NCBI RefSeq assembly: GCF_030052815.1
Contig: NC_079501.1
Coordinates: 98,782,190-98,846,189 of the forward strand
Source of the DNA: Hevea brasiliensis
Lineage: Eukaryota; Streptophyta; Magnoliopsida; Malpighiales; Euphorbiaceae
Length of the DNA: 64,000 bases
Direction: 5' to 3'
Shown: piece after piece, positions 10,406 through 23,500 of the stretch
How positions within the stretch are numbered: position 1 is the stretch's first letter
Layout of the letters: every line of letters begins with the position of its first letter
Notes under the pieces: model-generated
What the model saw: the letters and a program-made list of their open reading frames with translations, nothing else
Databases searched by the model: none
What the model was told of the DNA's origin: nothing
Made by a program: the position numbers and the translations under genes

Positions 10406-13400
10406 TTGTTTGATCCGGGTTCAACCCATTCATATGTTAGTGCTAGCATAGTTAGTTTACTTGCTGTTCCATGTGTGCAAATGGATTTTGAAGTGCTAGT
10501 AACTAGTCTGTTAGGACAAGAGGTACGGGTCAACAGAATTTATAGAGACTGTCCTTTGGTGATCCAAGGACATGTTTTCCCGTCAGACTTGATTGAAATG
10601 CCCTTCAGAGAGTATGATATCATCTTGGGCATGGATTGGTTAGCCAGGCATCATGCCATGATTGATCAGAGATCAAGATCCACTTTTGGTCTCCCTTTGT
10701 ACAGTGATGTGGTAATACATGGGGAGAGGCATTTACTGCCATCAAATATCATTTCGGCTGCACTAGCTAGAAGAATGATCAGAAAGGGGTGTGAAGCATA
10801 CTTGGCATATGTAATAGACACCCAAGTGGGGAGTCCAAAGATCAAGGACATCCTCATCAGATGTGACTTTTCGGATGTATTTCCTGATGAATTGCCAGGA
10901 TTACCTCCAGAAAGAGAGGTGCAGTTTGAAATTGATGTTATGCCTGGTGTGGACCCAATCTCCATAACACCATATAGAATGGCACCTGCAGAATTAAAAG
11001 AGTTGAAAGTACAGTTGCAAGAGTTACTTGACAAGGGCTTTTTCCGCCCTAGTGTGTCACCTTGGGGAGCGCCAGTGTTGTTTGTAAAGAAGAAAGATGG
11101 CACTCTCCGGTTATGCATTGACTATCGGCAGTTGAATAAGGTGACAATAAAGAATAGATATCCATTGCCCCGTATTGATGACTTGTTTGATCAGTTGAGG
11201 GGTGCAGCTATGTTCTCCAAAATTGACCTGAGATCAGGTTATTATCAGCTGAAAGTACAAGAGCAGAGTATTCCTAAAACTGCCTTCAGAACCCGATATG
11301 GCCATTATGAATTCCTGGTCATGCCATTCGGGTTAACTAATGCTCCGCCGCTTTTATGGATCTGATGAACACTATCTTCAGACCATACCTCGACCAGTTT
11401 GTTGTGGTATTCATAGATGATATATTGGTCTATTCGAGGAATGCAGAAGAGCATGATAGACATCTGCGGATTGTACTACAGACTTTGAGAGAGAAACAGC
11501 TATATGCCAAATTGTCGAAGTGTGAATTTTGGCTGAAGGAAATATCTTTCTTGGGGCATGTAGTATCAGAAGAGGGCATTAAAGTAGATCCAAGTAAGAT
11601 TGAAGCTGTCCTTAATTGGAGGCCACCCAGAAATGTCATAGAAATTCGTAGTTTTCTGGGTTTAGCTGGATACTACCGTAGATTTGTGAAGGGATTCTCC
11701 ATGTTGGCATCTCCATTGACTAAGCTGCTTAGAAAAGATGTAAAATTTCAGTGGACGGATAAATGCCAGCAGAGTTTTGATGAATTGAAGAGATGTTTGA
11801 CTGAAGCTCCAGTCCTGACTTTACCTACTCCGGGTAAAGAATATACAGTATATAGTGATGCTTCTCATAATGGGTTAGGCTGTGTATTGATGCAAGATCG
11901 AAATGTCATTGCCTATGCATCACGCCAGCTAAAACCGCATGAGAGGAATTATCCAACACATGATTTGGAGCTTGCAGCTATTGTGTTTGCTCTTAAGATC
12001 TGGAGGCACTATTTGTATGGGGAAAAGTGTTACATCTACACAGATCATAAGAGTTTGAAGTATTTGGGCACCCAGAAAGAGCTGAATTTAAGACAGAGGA
12101 GATGGTTAGAGTGGATAAAAGACTACGATTGTCTGATAGACTATCAGACAGGGAAAGCTAATGTTATGGCTGACGCCTTAAGTCGCAAGACTATGGCAAG
12201 TCTACGGGTTACTCCTTTGTCTTTGGTACATGAGTTAAGATCATTGCATGCCAACTTAGAGATTAATGATGATGGGCAGACAGCAGTTGCATGGCATGTA
12301 CAGCCAGTGTTGATTGATCAGATTAGAATGGTCGTTCGTAATGATCGAAGTATCGAGTTGATGGAAGAAGTCGGGAAGGGCAAGAAACCGAATTCTCAAT
12401 CGAGATGATACCATCTTGCTACACCAGGCGTAATATGTGTTCCCAATGATGTTGATTTGAGGCAGATCATTTTGAAGGAAGCACATGAGTCTCCTTTTGC
12501 TATGCACCCTGGTGGTACAAAAATATATAGAGGGCTAAAGGAGCATTACTGGTGGATGGGTTTGAAAAGAGATGTGGCAGAGTTTGTGTCCAAATGCCTA
12601 ACTTGTCAGCAAGTAAAGGCAGAGCATCAAGTACCCACTGGGTTGTTACATCCACTACCAGTACCAGAATGGAAATGGGAAAGAATAACGATGGATTTTG
12701 TGATGGGACTTCCGAGGACACAGAAGAGTCATGATGCAGTTTGGGTCATTATTGACAGACTGACTAAGTCTACTCATTTTCTGCCAGTCCGGATGGATTA
12801 TAGTTTGGAAAGATTGGCCAAGTTATACATCGATGAGATTGTGAGACTGCATGGAGTGCCAGTATCCATCGTGTCAGACAGAGATCCTAGGTTCACTTCT
12901 AGATTCTGGGGTAGTCTTCAGAGAGCCCTAGGAACTAGATTGAACTTCAGTACTGCATTCCACCTACAGACAGATGGCCAGTCTGAGAGGATAATTCAGA
13001 TCTTGGAGGACATGCTACGGGCTTGTGTGATTGAGTTTGAGGGCAGTTGGGATACACACTTGCCTTTGATTGAGTTTGCTTACAACAACAGCTACCAATC
13101 AAGCATTAGGATGCCTCCATATGAAGCTTTGTATGGCAGAAAGTGTAGAACCCCGTTGTGTTGGGATGACGTGGGTGAAAGAAAGATGATTGGACCCGGA
13201 ATTGTTCAGCAGACTAAGGAGAAGATCAGGGTGATCAGAGGTCGACTTAAGACTGCATCCGACCGTCAGAAGTCCTACATTGATTTGAAAAGAATGGATA
13301 TTCAGTATGCAGTGGGTGAGAAAGTTTTCCTCAAGGTTTCTCCTTGGAAGAGAATTATGAGATTCGGCAGAAAGGGGAAACTGAGTCCTCGTTTCATTGG

Positions 13401-13734
13401 GCCATATGAGGTTCTAGAAAGAGTGGGTCATTTGGCATATCAGTTGGCACTACCTCCAGAGTTGGAAAAGATACATAATGTCTTCCATGTGTCTATGTTG
13501 AGGAGGTATCGATCAGACCCATCTCATGTACTATCAGTAGAAGAAATTGAAGTGAATCCAGACCTCACATATGAAGAAGAACCCATAAAGATTCTGCCTT
13601 ATGAGGTGAAGCGACTGGAACAACAAGGATACCATTGGTAAAAGTCTTTGTGGAACCATCATTCGAGCCAGGAGGCTACTTGGGAACGAGAGGAGGACAT
13701 GAGGAGACAACACCCACATCTATTCAGAGATTGA
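10406..13734 (+). pseudogene. Element B pol (PR-RT-RNaseH-IN-chromodomain), frameshifted
   Basis: Protease begins with FDPGSTHS, preceded in frame by TAA 10391-10393, the same stop that precedes the protease in A. RT runs to a 1-nt deletion near 11348, where the frame ends shortly after at 11365. The next frame (11356-12408) carries the FIDD pair (11413-11421) and RNase H with [10 protein letters not shown], and ends in a scrambled patch. A third frame (12457-13641) carries the HHCC finger, the integrase core (TMDF, SDRD, and Glu in DGQSER) and the chromodomain-like tail. The tail loses frame near 13610 and the expected terminal TGA is at 13732. It differs from A mainly by small indels, some perhaps sequencing error. 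Confidence 0.87.
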
Positions 13735-13764
13735 TACCATGTAAAATTTCGAGACGAAATTTAT

Positions 13765-13780
13765 TTAAGGGGGGGAGAAT
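13765..13780 (+). other. Polypurine tract of element B
   Basis: A G-rich purine run followed by GAGAAT sits just before LTR 3, as in element A. Confidence 0.8.
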
Positions 13781-16664
13781 TGTAACACCCCTATTTGTAT
13801 AGCCTGGTATATTTCATCGCTTCGGTGACCTGTGTCCTGGACGACGATTAAGAGATTAGAACCATACTTAAGACAACTATAGAAACCATTAACTCATATA
13901 ATGTGTAACGTTAAATTTGTTAAGTATAAATAAGAAAAAGTAACATAAAAAGTTAAACGAGCCGAGTCACGATGGGTGACCTCCTGAACGATCGCAAGTC
14001 GTTTTAAACTCAAATTTCGAACCGTAAAAGTGACGCTGCGTCTTTAGGACCCTTATGAACACAAAGTGGAAAATAGAAAATTACAAAAAGAACTGTTAAG
14101 CTACCAAATAATTAGTCGTGAACCGGAAGAAATATGGAATTATTTGAAAACCGGGATGAATCGGCGAGGGGCAATTTGGCCAATTGACCCCGAGAGCTGA
14201 CTCCTGACCTAACTGTCAAATAAAATCGGAGAAAAGAATATTTCGGAATCAAGGATTAGATTAAAGAACTAATAAGGAATTTAAGAAAATTGAAAAAGAA
14301 AAGAAAAATGTTTATTGCATCATGTGGATGACATCATTGTGATGTCAAAAATCAATTTTAATTTCCCAACTTTTTTGACCAAGTCAAATACATAAAATTT
14401 CACTTAAAATACTTAAAAAATTAGAAGGAAAAGTCATTTCTTCTTCTTTAAAAAAATTCAGCCGGCTCCCCTTTCTTTTCTCTTTCTTTTTCTTTTCAAT
14501 TTCCTCCATTAATGGTCATTTAAGCTTCTTAAACCCTATTATTCCTTCACAAATTTCATACTCACCAAAGTAAGGTCTTGCTCTTTGGCTTTGATAGAGA
14601 GATTTGAAATAAGAAGGATCAAAAAGAAGTGAGGATTTGGAATTACAAATTCTGCTCAACAAGTAAGTCCCTCTCTCTAACTTAATTTGAGTAAAATGCA
14701 TAGAAATGAGCTTGAATAAGTAGCAAATTACATAGAAACTCAAGAAATCACTCATGTATGAAGCTTTATGAAAGTTGGTCTGCATGAAATTAATTAGGGT
14801 TTGATAGAAATTGTTAGAATTAAAAAGGTACTCATGCTTGATGGAGTAAGTAAGTGAGACTTGTACACTTAGAATTCATGAATTGAGGAAATTGAGGAAT
14901 TAGGGTTCTTGACCCTTAGGGTTTTGGGATAAAATTTAAGAAATTGGTAAATGATGACTTTGGTTTATTGTGAGATGAAAAATGGTCAATAATGACCAAA
15001 AGAGATGTGTGGGAATTGTTGGAATGAAAAACAAATTCGTAGGTCCAATGGTCATGCTGCTGGTAGCATGACCAAACCCACTTTGAAGGACTAAAACTCA
15101 AATTTTACAAGTCCAATTGATATGCCATCAATTGGAGATGAAAATAGACATAAAATAGCACAATTTTCATTAAGGAACGATGCCCAAAAACTGACCAAAA
15201 CTTAGTGAAACAATTGACCAAAGTGAAGTGAGAGCAGGCTGCCACTGCACCAAACTGACCAAATGAATAGTAACTGTTCATTTGGTCATAACTCGAACTA
15301 GGAAGGTCAAATTGACCTGAAATTTTACCAGAAATTAGATAAGACATAGATCTAAAATTGTCATGAAGAACACAACCCCAAATTATGCCATTATCCCATT
15401 CAAATTATTGAGCAAAGTTAAGTTAGCAAACCTGCAACTCTGCAGATTTTCAATTGAGCAGTAATGTTTGGATGGCTATAACTCTCTCTAGGAAACTCGG
15501 ATTTAGGCGATTCTTAAACCGATGGAAACCTAAGACATAGTAGAATATTTCATATGAAGAAAGTTAGACCAAATTATGAACTTAACTTAATCAAATTACT
15601 GACCAAAGTTGGATCAAAATCTGCCAGAACCCAAAATACCAGTATGAACAATACACGTGAACAGTAAATTTATTTTGGCCATAACTTGAGCTACAAAACT
15701 CCGATTGAGGTGATCCAAAAATGAGAATACACTTAAGACAATAAGGAACATTTTCTATGAAGGAAGTTTTGTCAAATTCCAACAGTAGATCGACCAATGG
15801 AACAGTGCAACTTCGAAGCACCAAAATCGAAAATTGGCAATTTTGCCTAAACGACCTAAGCTTTGAGTAAACGACCAAAACCAACAAGTTTAGTGATCAA
15901 AATGTGGTATGTGGATGAAGTTAGAGTTCCCATACCTATTAAGCCTTAGAAAGTCAACTATTTGACTTGAATAGTGCAGTGAATAGTAACCCGAAACACA
16001 AAGTTTCAAGAGCGTTGAATTTAGTACGTTAGAACTAGGTAAAAGCGAAGTTAAATTTATTTTTGGATCTATGTTAAATTATGGTACTGAAACACTATAA
16101 AATTGTGTGTTTCAGTGGAAAAGAATACCGGGACAGAACCCGAGGAGTCGAGTCAAGGCAAATAGGCGACTCATTTGAGGTTTGTGCACAACATCACTAT
16201 GCTTTAAAAATTCATTGATTAAATGAATGAAATATGCATTTTACTGTTGCTTTGAATTGTTGAAAGTATTGTGACCTTATTTATGATGTTTTGATTTAAA
16301 TTGTGAAAGTTATTGTGTATATTTGAAATGACAATGTTTAGCAAATTGTTAAGATAAGTTTTGAAACCACAGTATCATGACCATATATTTGAACACCTCA
16401 CTAGCATGACTAGTGGGGGTAATTAGTTTCGAATTTTGATTCCTTCTCTGGAGAAGTGTTGAGGTGTGCCAGTAGAAGAGGATGTGAATGGATATCCATA
16501 TATTTGAGCTAGCTAGCCTTGTGATATGATTTCTCTTTAGCCTCTGGCTATTGAGATTCTATTTGTTTCGAATGGCATGATCTATCTGTGGGTTTTATGA
16601 AATGTGTTTTGATACTTTGAAATGAACTTGGTTTGCATTAAAATCTCATAATTCATGTTTTGTG

Positions 16665-19600
16665 TGACACCCCTTACCCGTGTACAGTATACCCGAGTAA
16701 GTAATGCCACACGGTGTACCGGCACACTCTAATATTCCTCCATTAATTTATATCATGCTTTTGCATATAATTTATGAAATATAATTTATTTAAGCCATTT
16801 ATCAAAAGTATTATTCATTTAAGGTTCCGAAAATTTTAAAGAAAATCCGGCGGAGTACCGGCTAAAAATGGAGAAAACCGTTCTTCGGAACCTGTGAAAA
16901 CACTTCCAAATAATTTTCAAACAAACCCAACTTCAATTCATCAACAGAGTCTCAATATCAAAAACTCAACAATATTTCTCAGCTTCAGTTCTCAATAGCC
17001 TTTTCATTTCTCAAACATCCATTTCTCAGGGTTTTCATATATATAAATAACAATTAAAAGCTCAAATTACTTCCATACATAACCATAAATTTTTATTATT
17101 TACATGAACCTCAAAATACATTACATAATCCCAAATACATATGAGAAAATAAAAATTTAATTACAAAATGACAAAATGACACCTAGTGCCCTACCAATGC
17201 ACTGCAGGTAGTGAGGTGACACGGACACTGTGCAGATCTGCAGGATGAACTCACCCAGTCTGTGGTCTACTGGGCTCACGATTGGGATCTCCAGTACCTA
17301 CGCGTGGCAAAAGCAATGCGCTAAGCAATAATGCTTAGTGGTGCAATAATATAAATAAAAAAAAATAGCAAGAAAATAAATGTGCATAGAATGTGTATGC
17401 TTTCTTTGTTTGGTATTGGTATATTCCTTATTTCATTAACTTTATTCACTTTTATTCATTTGGTTGCCCCAAGTAACCTACACTAGACGACTGGACTGGA
17501 TAACGGGTAAACTGGCACTGGGTATCTAGTACCTCGGGCCGTCACACCATCGGTCACATATGCATCTCCCGGCAGGCATGTAACGGCTAACAATGTCAGA
17601 ATAATATCAGGCACAAGGCCAAATCTCAATACAAAGTCAGAATGGCTAAAAGCCATGAAATCACGGAATGGCATATTGCCATGTGCAGTACTGCTAACTG
17701 GACCCTATTGGCATGCCAAACTATCCAAACCAATCTTGTTAGGTATACTAGGGCATTTGAAACTTTTAAATTCTTCAATTTGTGAATTTCATGTTTTGGT
17801 GTTACTATTCACCTCATTGGTCAACAAAAATGTTGACTTTTGGATAGAAAATATGTACATTGACTTTGGCACTCCCAACATACCACATTTTGTGTTTAAA
17901 ACTTGTTGGCATTAAGTGTTAATACCATTTCAAAGTGTAAACCAACACAAGCAAAATTTTCAGTTTTGGTGAGTCAACTTCACTGATCCATTGGACACTG
18001 TTACTGTGGAAATTTGAAGAAATGTAAAACATGAAAGTTGTTCCTTATTTTGTCTAGTTGAATTTCCTTTTTTGAATCACTCCATTTGAAGTTTTTTAGC
18101 TCCAGATATGGTCCAAAAACCACAGCTGGCCGGATGTCCATTCTGCAGAAATTACCATATCTACAGTAACATGAACAGTAACTAGAGTCACTTGGTTGGA
18201 TGGGTTCTGGCCATAATTTGGGGTAGGTTCCTTCATGAAAGTTGTTTTTCTATGTCTTAACTTGTTTCTGTAAAAATTTCAGGTCAATTGACCATATCTA
18301 CAGTGAGTTATGGCCAAATGAACAGTTACTGTTTATTTGGTCATTCTGCAGAATCAGTTGCAGGGTATCCGGATTAGGGCCAAGTTTTGGTCCTCTTGCT
18401 TAGGTCTTTTGGGCATGGTTTCTTCAGCAAAAATGTGCCATTATAAGCCTAGTTTCATGTCCAATTGGCCAAACACCAATTGGACTAACACAGCCAAAGT
18501 TATGGCTTTGTAATTGGATTGAAATTTCAATCCATTTGCTGCTGTCCTAGGGCAGCCTACAACCTCACTTTGCAATCCTATTTTTTAGTCCATTAAATGG
18601 TCAACTTACCTAAAATGGTCACTAATTGACCATTAAAATGTGCTCTAACAATTTCCCAAGCCAAGCCAATTTTTCACTCTTCAAAACCCTAGTTCCATTA
18701 TAGGTTTTCACAACACCTTAATTACTAGCTCCTTCAATAATCACATACACACATGGTTTAAACTTGATCTATAGCCCACTTTAAGTCCATCAAAACAATC
18801 AAAATAATTCCTTCACAAGGGCTGCCAAAAATTCATAGTATGTGTACACATAATTCTTGTTCATTTTAGTTACAATTCTTACTCAATTCAAGTTGCAAAT
18901 CATGAAAATAATGAGTTTTAAGTATCTAATGCACTAACCTTGATTAGGGTAGATTTTCCAAAGCCCCAAACTTCACTTTCTTTCCTCTTGTGGGCTGCCA
19001 AAAGCTTGTTTAAGGTGTGGGGACAAGTTTTAGTGAAGAGTGTTTAAGGTTTAGTAGTGAAACAAAGAGAGAAAGGGAGCTTTGGTGGAGCTTTCATGGT
19101 GGAATGGTTATGGAAAATGGAGAGCTACAGGTGTGTTTTTGTGGGAGTGGTGGCTGCTGGAATTTTTGGTTATTTTGGTGTTTATTTATTCTCTTTTATT
19201 GGTTAATCAAATAATGGCTTAATTGTGATTGGTTGGAAATTTTAAATGACATCACAATGATGTCATTAATAAGCTTTTTCCTCATTTTCTTTTCTTTCCT
19301 CCACTACTCATCTTCAATTTAATTTCTAGTAATGTTTATTCATATTTTATGTCATATTAATTATTTACTCAACTGGACAAGTCGACCAAAAATCACCTCT
19401 GAAGGCGAAATGACCAAAATGCCCTCCGTTTGGCTTAACGGGTCAAAATTGTCTGTACCATTGAAAAATTTTTCTAGGTATTTTCTTGGCATTCTAATGC
19501 CATAGGAACCCCAATGACCCTTCTCTGGAGTCCCAAAAATTATTTTATAATTTTTCCCCCGAGTCTAGGGCTCCTCGTTGCGAGAACCGCAACTTCCCTC

Positions 19601-19806
19601 CGGTTACCCATCGCTTGGGCACCGGCTTGTTTAACTCGGTTGTATTTTATTCCTAAAATTTTTACTAAATTTTTCTTATTAATATTTGATTTGATTTTGG
19701 TCCCTCACTTAAGTTTAAATATTTTTCCGGACGTTCTAACTGTCCGGACCGACACCGGTCACCGGAACAGTAGAATGTACGGAGTTGCTACCGGGAGGGT
19801 GTTACA
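16665..19806 (-). mobile_element. Element G: reverse-oriented solo LTR nested in LTR 3
   Basis: On the plus strand it begins TGACACCCC and ends GTGTTACA. Read on the minus strand it starts TGTAACACC and ends GGGGTGTCA, like the other LTRs here. The target TTTTGTG is present on both sides (16658-16664 and 19807-19813) and only once at the matching site of LTR 2 (near 8155-8161). No internal domain, primer site or pol is present, so it is a solo LTR of about 3.14 kb, probably left by recombination between two LTRs. It contains the CATAACT-type subrepeats and the LTR stem-loop. Short ORFs in it (for example near 17655 or 19514) look non-coding. Confidence 0.88.
17321..17338 (-). other. LTR stem-loop in element G
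   Basis: CTAAGC and GCTTAG (17321-17326 and 17333-17338) form a perfect 6-bp stem with a 6-nt loop, at the same relative place as the CTGAGT/ACTCAG stem of LTR 2. A TATA-like stretch (about 17346-17356) lies upstream on the minus strand. Confidence 0.5.
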
Positions 19807-19895
19807 TTTTGTGTTTAATGCTCATGTTTAGTCAAATTTTTGAATAAATGTGATTCTATTTTTGCATAAAGATTATTTTAGTATGTTGTGTACCA

Positions 19896-19913
19896 CTGAG
19901 TCCTAGTACTCAG
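19896..19913 (+). other. LTR stem-loop in LTR 3
   Basis: This is the same CTGAGT/ACTCAG stem as at 8244-8261 of LTR 2, followed by the same second and third stems. Confidence 0.5.
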
Positions 19914-20555
19914 CGATAGCTTCTATTGCTGTCGCAGATACAGAGACTAGAAGAGCAGCAGACTGAGCTGCTGAGGTGTGAGGAGCTATCATCTTGAAGT
20001 CTTCGGGTATAATTTATACCTGCTCAGAATATTTATTTTGATGTATGTATTGCATATAAAGGTATGGACATGTAAATGGGTCTTGAGCAGCTTATACAAA
20101 ATTTGTATGAAGTTTGTAATAAAATTTAGTTTGTATTTCTTTTGATGTAAATTTTGTAAGGATGTATATAAATTGTTTTGTCTCAAATGAAATGATTGTG
20201 GAATTGTTGAAATTGATAGGGTTTGATTGTGAAATTGAAGTTGTGGTTGAGAAAAATTTTTAGAAGTGCTTTTTACAGATATTTGAAGAACAGTTTTCTC
20301 AAAATACAGAGGAAACTCTGTCAAAATTTTTATAAAATTTGCGGAAAAATAAAATGGGTCAAAATTTCCAACTAGCTTTTCACTTAAGTACATGTTTTAA
20401 ATACTTATTAGAAATGCTCACCACTTACCAAAAGTAAGAAATTGTTTTAAAATCCCTTATAGGGTGCTTAATGAGTTATCGGTAGGTGAAGTTCGGTAGT
20501 TCATTAAGTATTCTACGGGATCATGTTATGCCTTACAGAGGGGTAAGGTGTGACA

Positions 20556-23500
20556 CCATGAGTTTAATGTGATATTGGGAATGGATTGGTTATCACATTA
20601 TCAGGCGATGGTAGATTGTAGGCTGAAGAGGATTTCATTATAGACAGCAGATGGGGATGAGATTACAGTTGTGGGTGAAGGAACTAGTTGTCTTTCTACT
20701 ATCATATTAGCCACGGCAGCTAGGAGATTGATTAGGAGGGGCTGTGAGGCTTACTTAGCACATATGGTTGACACTAGGAAGACTAGCCTAAGCTTATTGG
20801 ACATCCCCATTGTATGTGATTTTCTGGATGTATTTCCAGAAGAGTTACCGGGTTTGCCACCTGATAGAGAAGTAGAGTTTGCTATAGAGGTTATACCGGG
20901 TACTGCACCGATTTCCATTGCTCTATATAGGATGGCACCCACTAAACTAAGAGAGTTAAAGGTTTAGTTACAGGAGCTACTGGATAAGGGTTTCATACGC
21001 CCTAGTGTGTCACCCTGGGGAGCACTGGTGCTATTTGTGAAGAAGAAGGACAGTACACTTCTACTATGTATAGACTACCGGAAGTTGAATAAGGTGACTG
21101 TGAAAAACAAATACCCTTTACCTCAGGTAAATGATCTGTTTGATCAGCTAAAAGGAGCTGGAGTATTCTCCAAGATAGATTTTAGATCAGGCTATCACCA
21201 ATTGAGAGTGAAGGAGACAAATGTTCCTAAAACTGCTTTCAAGACTCGGTATGAACACTATGAGTTTCTAGTGATGCCATTTGGGCTGACGAATGCACCA
21301 GCAGCTTTCATGGACTTAATGAACTGTATCTTTCATCCTTACTTGGATCGGTTCATCATGGTCTTTATAAATGATATCTTAGTGTATTCTAAGAACCGGG
21401 AAGAGCATGATGAAAACCTGAGAGTGGTACTACAGACACTACGGGAAAAGCAGTTGTATGAAAAGTTGCCCAAGTGTGACTTCTGGTTGGATGAGATATC
21501 CTTCCTTGGACACATTGTATCAGCAGGTGGGATCAAGGTAGATCCTAGAAAGATTGAGGCAATAGTTGAATGGAAGCCTCCCAGAAATATAACAGCTTTT
21601 TGGGGTTAGTTGGATACTACAAGAGATTTGTGAAGGGATTCTCCCTTATAGCAGCCCCACTGACTAAGTTACTACATAAGAATGCAAAGTTTGACTGGAA
21701 TGGTAAATGTCAAACCAGTTTCGAGAAGCTGAAGGCTATGCTTACAGAAGCTCCAGTGTTGACACAGCCAGAGTCAGAGAAAGACTATGTTATCTACAGT
21801 AATGCCTCTCACAATGGGCTTGGGTGTGTTCTGATGTAGGAAGGAAAAGTAGTTGCCTATGCTTCTAGAAAACTAAGGCCACATGAAAAGAACTACCCAA
21901 CTCATGATATAGAATTGGTGGCAATAATATTTGCATTAAAGATATGGAGGCATTACCTATATGGTGAGAAATGCTACATATATGCGGATCACAAGAGTTT
22001 GAAGTATTTGTCAACCCAGAAGGAACTCAATCTGAAACAAAGGAAATGGATTGAATTCCTTAAAGATTATGACTGTGTGATCGACTACCATCCTGGGAAG
22101 GAAAATGTAGTGGCTGACGCACCGAGCAGGAAGTCCGTGATGGCTTTAAGAACACTGAATGCTCAGTTGTCTTTAGCACAAGATGGGGTACTTTTGGCTA
22201 AGTTGCTTGTAAAGCCAAGCTTGCTACAGCAAATACAAGAAGCACAGCTAAGATATGAAAAGTTGCTAACTGTTATGGGCAGAACTCAAGAGGGGAAGGA
22301 GACTGATTATGAGTTGAAAGGAGATGGGTGCTTGTATTATAAAGGCGGAATCTGTGTACCAGGAGATGAGGAATTGAAGAAGAATATCTTGAAAGAGGCG
22401 CACAGTAGCTTTCATGCTATGTACCCAGGTAGTACAAAGATGTATCAAGACTTGAAAACCCATTATTGGTGGCCTAGAATGAAGAAAGAGATTGGTGATT
22501 TTGTGACCAGATGTTTGACATGCCAGCAAGTTAAGGCTGAGCATTAGGTTTCATTAGGGTTATTGCAACCTATATCCACACCATAGTGGAAATGGGACTG
22601 CATCACCATGGATTTTGTCATTGGGCTACCATTAACACAGAGGAAGCATGATACTATATGGGTGATTGTGGATAGATTGACCAAATCAGCTCACTTCCTA
22701 CCAGTTAAAGCTGACTACTCACTAAAGAGGTTAGCAGAGATTTACATAGATGAGATAGTCTGGCTACATGGAGTGCCAACATCGATCATATCTGACCGAG
22801 ACCCGAGATTTACTTCGAGCTTTTGGAAGAGGCTACAAGAGTTTTTAGGCACTCAACTGCACTTTAGCATGGCTTTTCATCCACAGACGAATGGACAGTC
22901 AGAAAGGGTGATTCAGGTAACCCTTAGAACTTAATGAATTATTGTAATTGCTAAAGGAATGATAATAATGACTTGACACTAATGACATGAATGATATGAT
23001 ATGATAGGTATTGGAGGATATGTTAAGACGCTGCATCATTGATTTTGAAGGAAGTTAGGTGAAGTATCTTCCTTTGGTAGAGTTTGCTTATAATAACAGC
23101 TACTAAGCCAGCATAAAAATGGCTCCATATGAAGCATTGTATGGGAGAAGATGCAGGACTCTCTTATGTTGGACAAAATGGGGGAAGAGAAATTAGTGGG
23201 CCCAGACTTGGTGAGATAGACTGAGGAAAAAGTGAAACTCATCAAAAACAATTTAAAAGTCGCCTCAGACAGACAGAAGTCATATGTCGACCTGAGGAGA
23301 AAGGATATAGAGTATGAGGTTGGCGATAAGGTGTTTCTCAAGGTATCACCTTGGAAGAAAGTGCTAAGATTTGGTAAGAAGGGTAAGTTAAGCCCTACGT
23401 TTATTGGTTCATACAATGTCATTGAACGTGTGGGTCCAGTAGCCTACAAGCTAGCTTTACCCCCTAAGCTGGACAAGATTGACAATGTATTTCTTATGTC

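Larger units (their letters stand above)
8906..13780 (+). mobile_element. Element B internal region, Tekay/Del-like Ty3/gypsy retrotransposon
   Basis: This is the second internal domain of the tandem array, between LTR 2 and LTR 3, with the same order as A: primer site, gag, protease, RT, RNase H, integrase, chromodomain-like tail and polypurine tract. It is nearly identical to A over most of its length, so the two copies separated recently or exchange sequence. B keeps the zinc knuckles and the integrase third acidic residue that A has lost, but has its own stop in gag, a frameshift in RT and a scrambled patch at 12330-12430. Confidence 0.9.
13781..20555 (+). repeat. LTR 3 (3' LTR of element B), split by a solo LTR insertion
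   Basis: It begins TGTAACACCCC after the polypurine tract of B and ends GGTGTGACA at 20555. Two arms, 13781-16664 and 19814-20555, add up to about 3626 bp, close to LTR 2. The interruption at 16665-19806 is element G. The last base is followed by CCATG and the protease region of element C, so 20555/20556 is the right edge of the A-B array. The first 350 bp carry several CAG-centred differences from LTR 2. Confidence 0.9.

Noticed and set aside
16658..19813. Reading G as a complete element
   Set aside because: It has no primer site, purine tract or pol. A single LTR with target duplication explains it.
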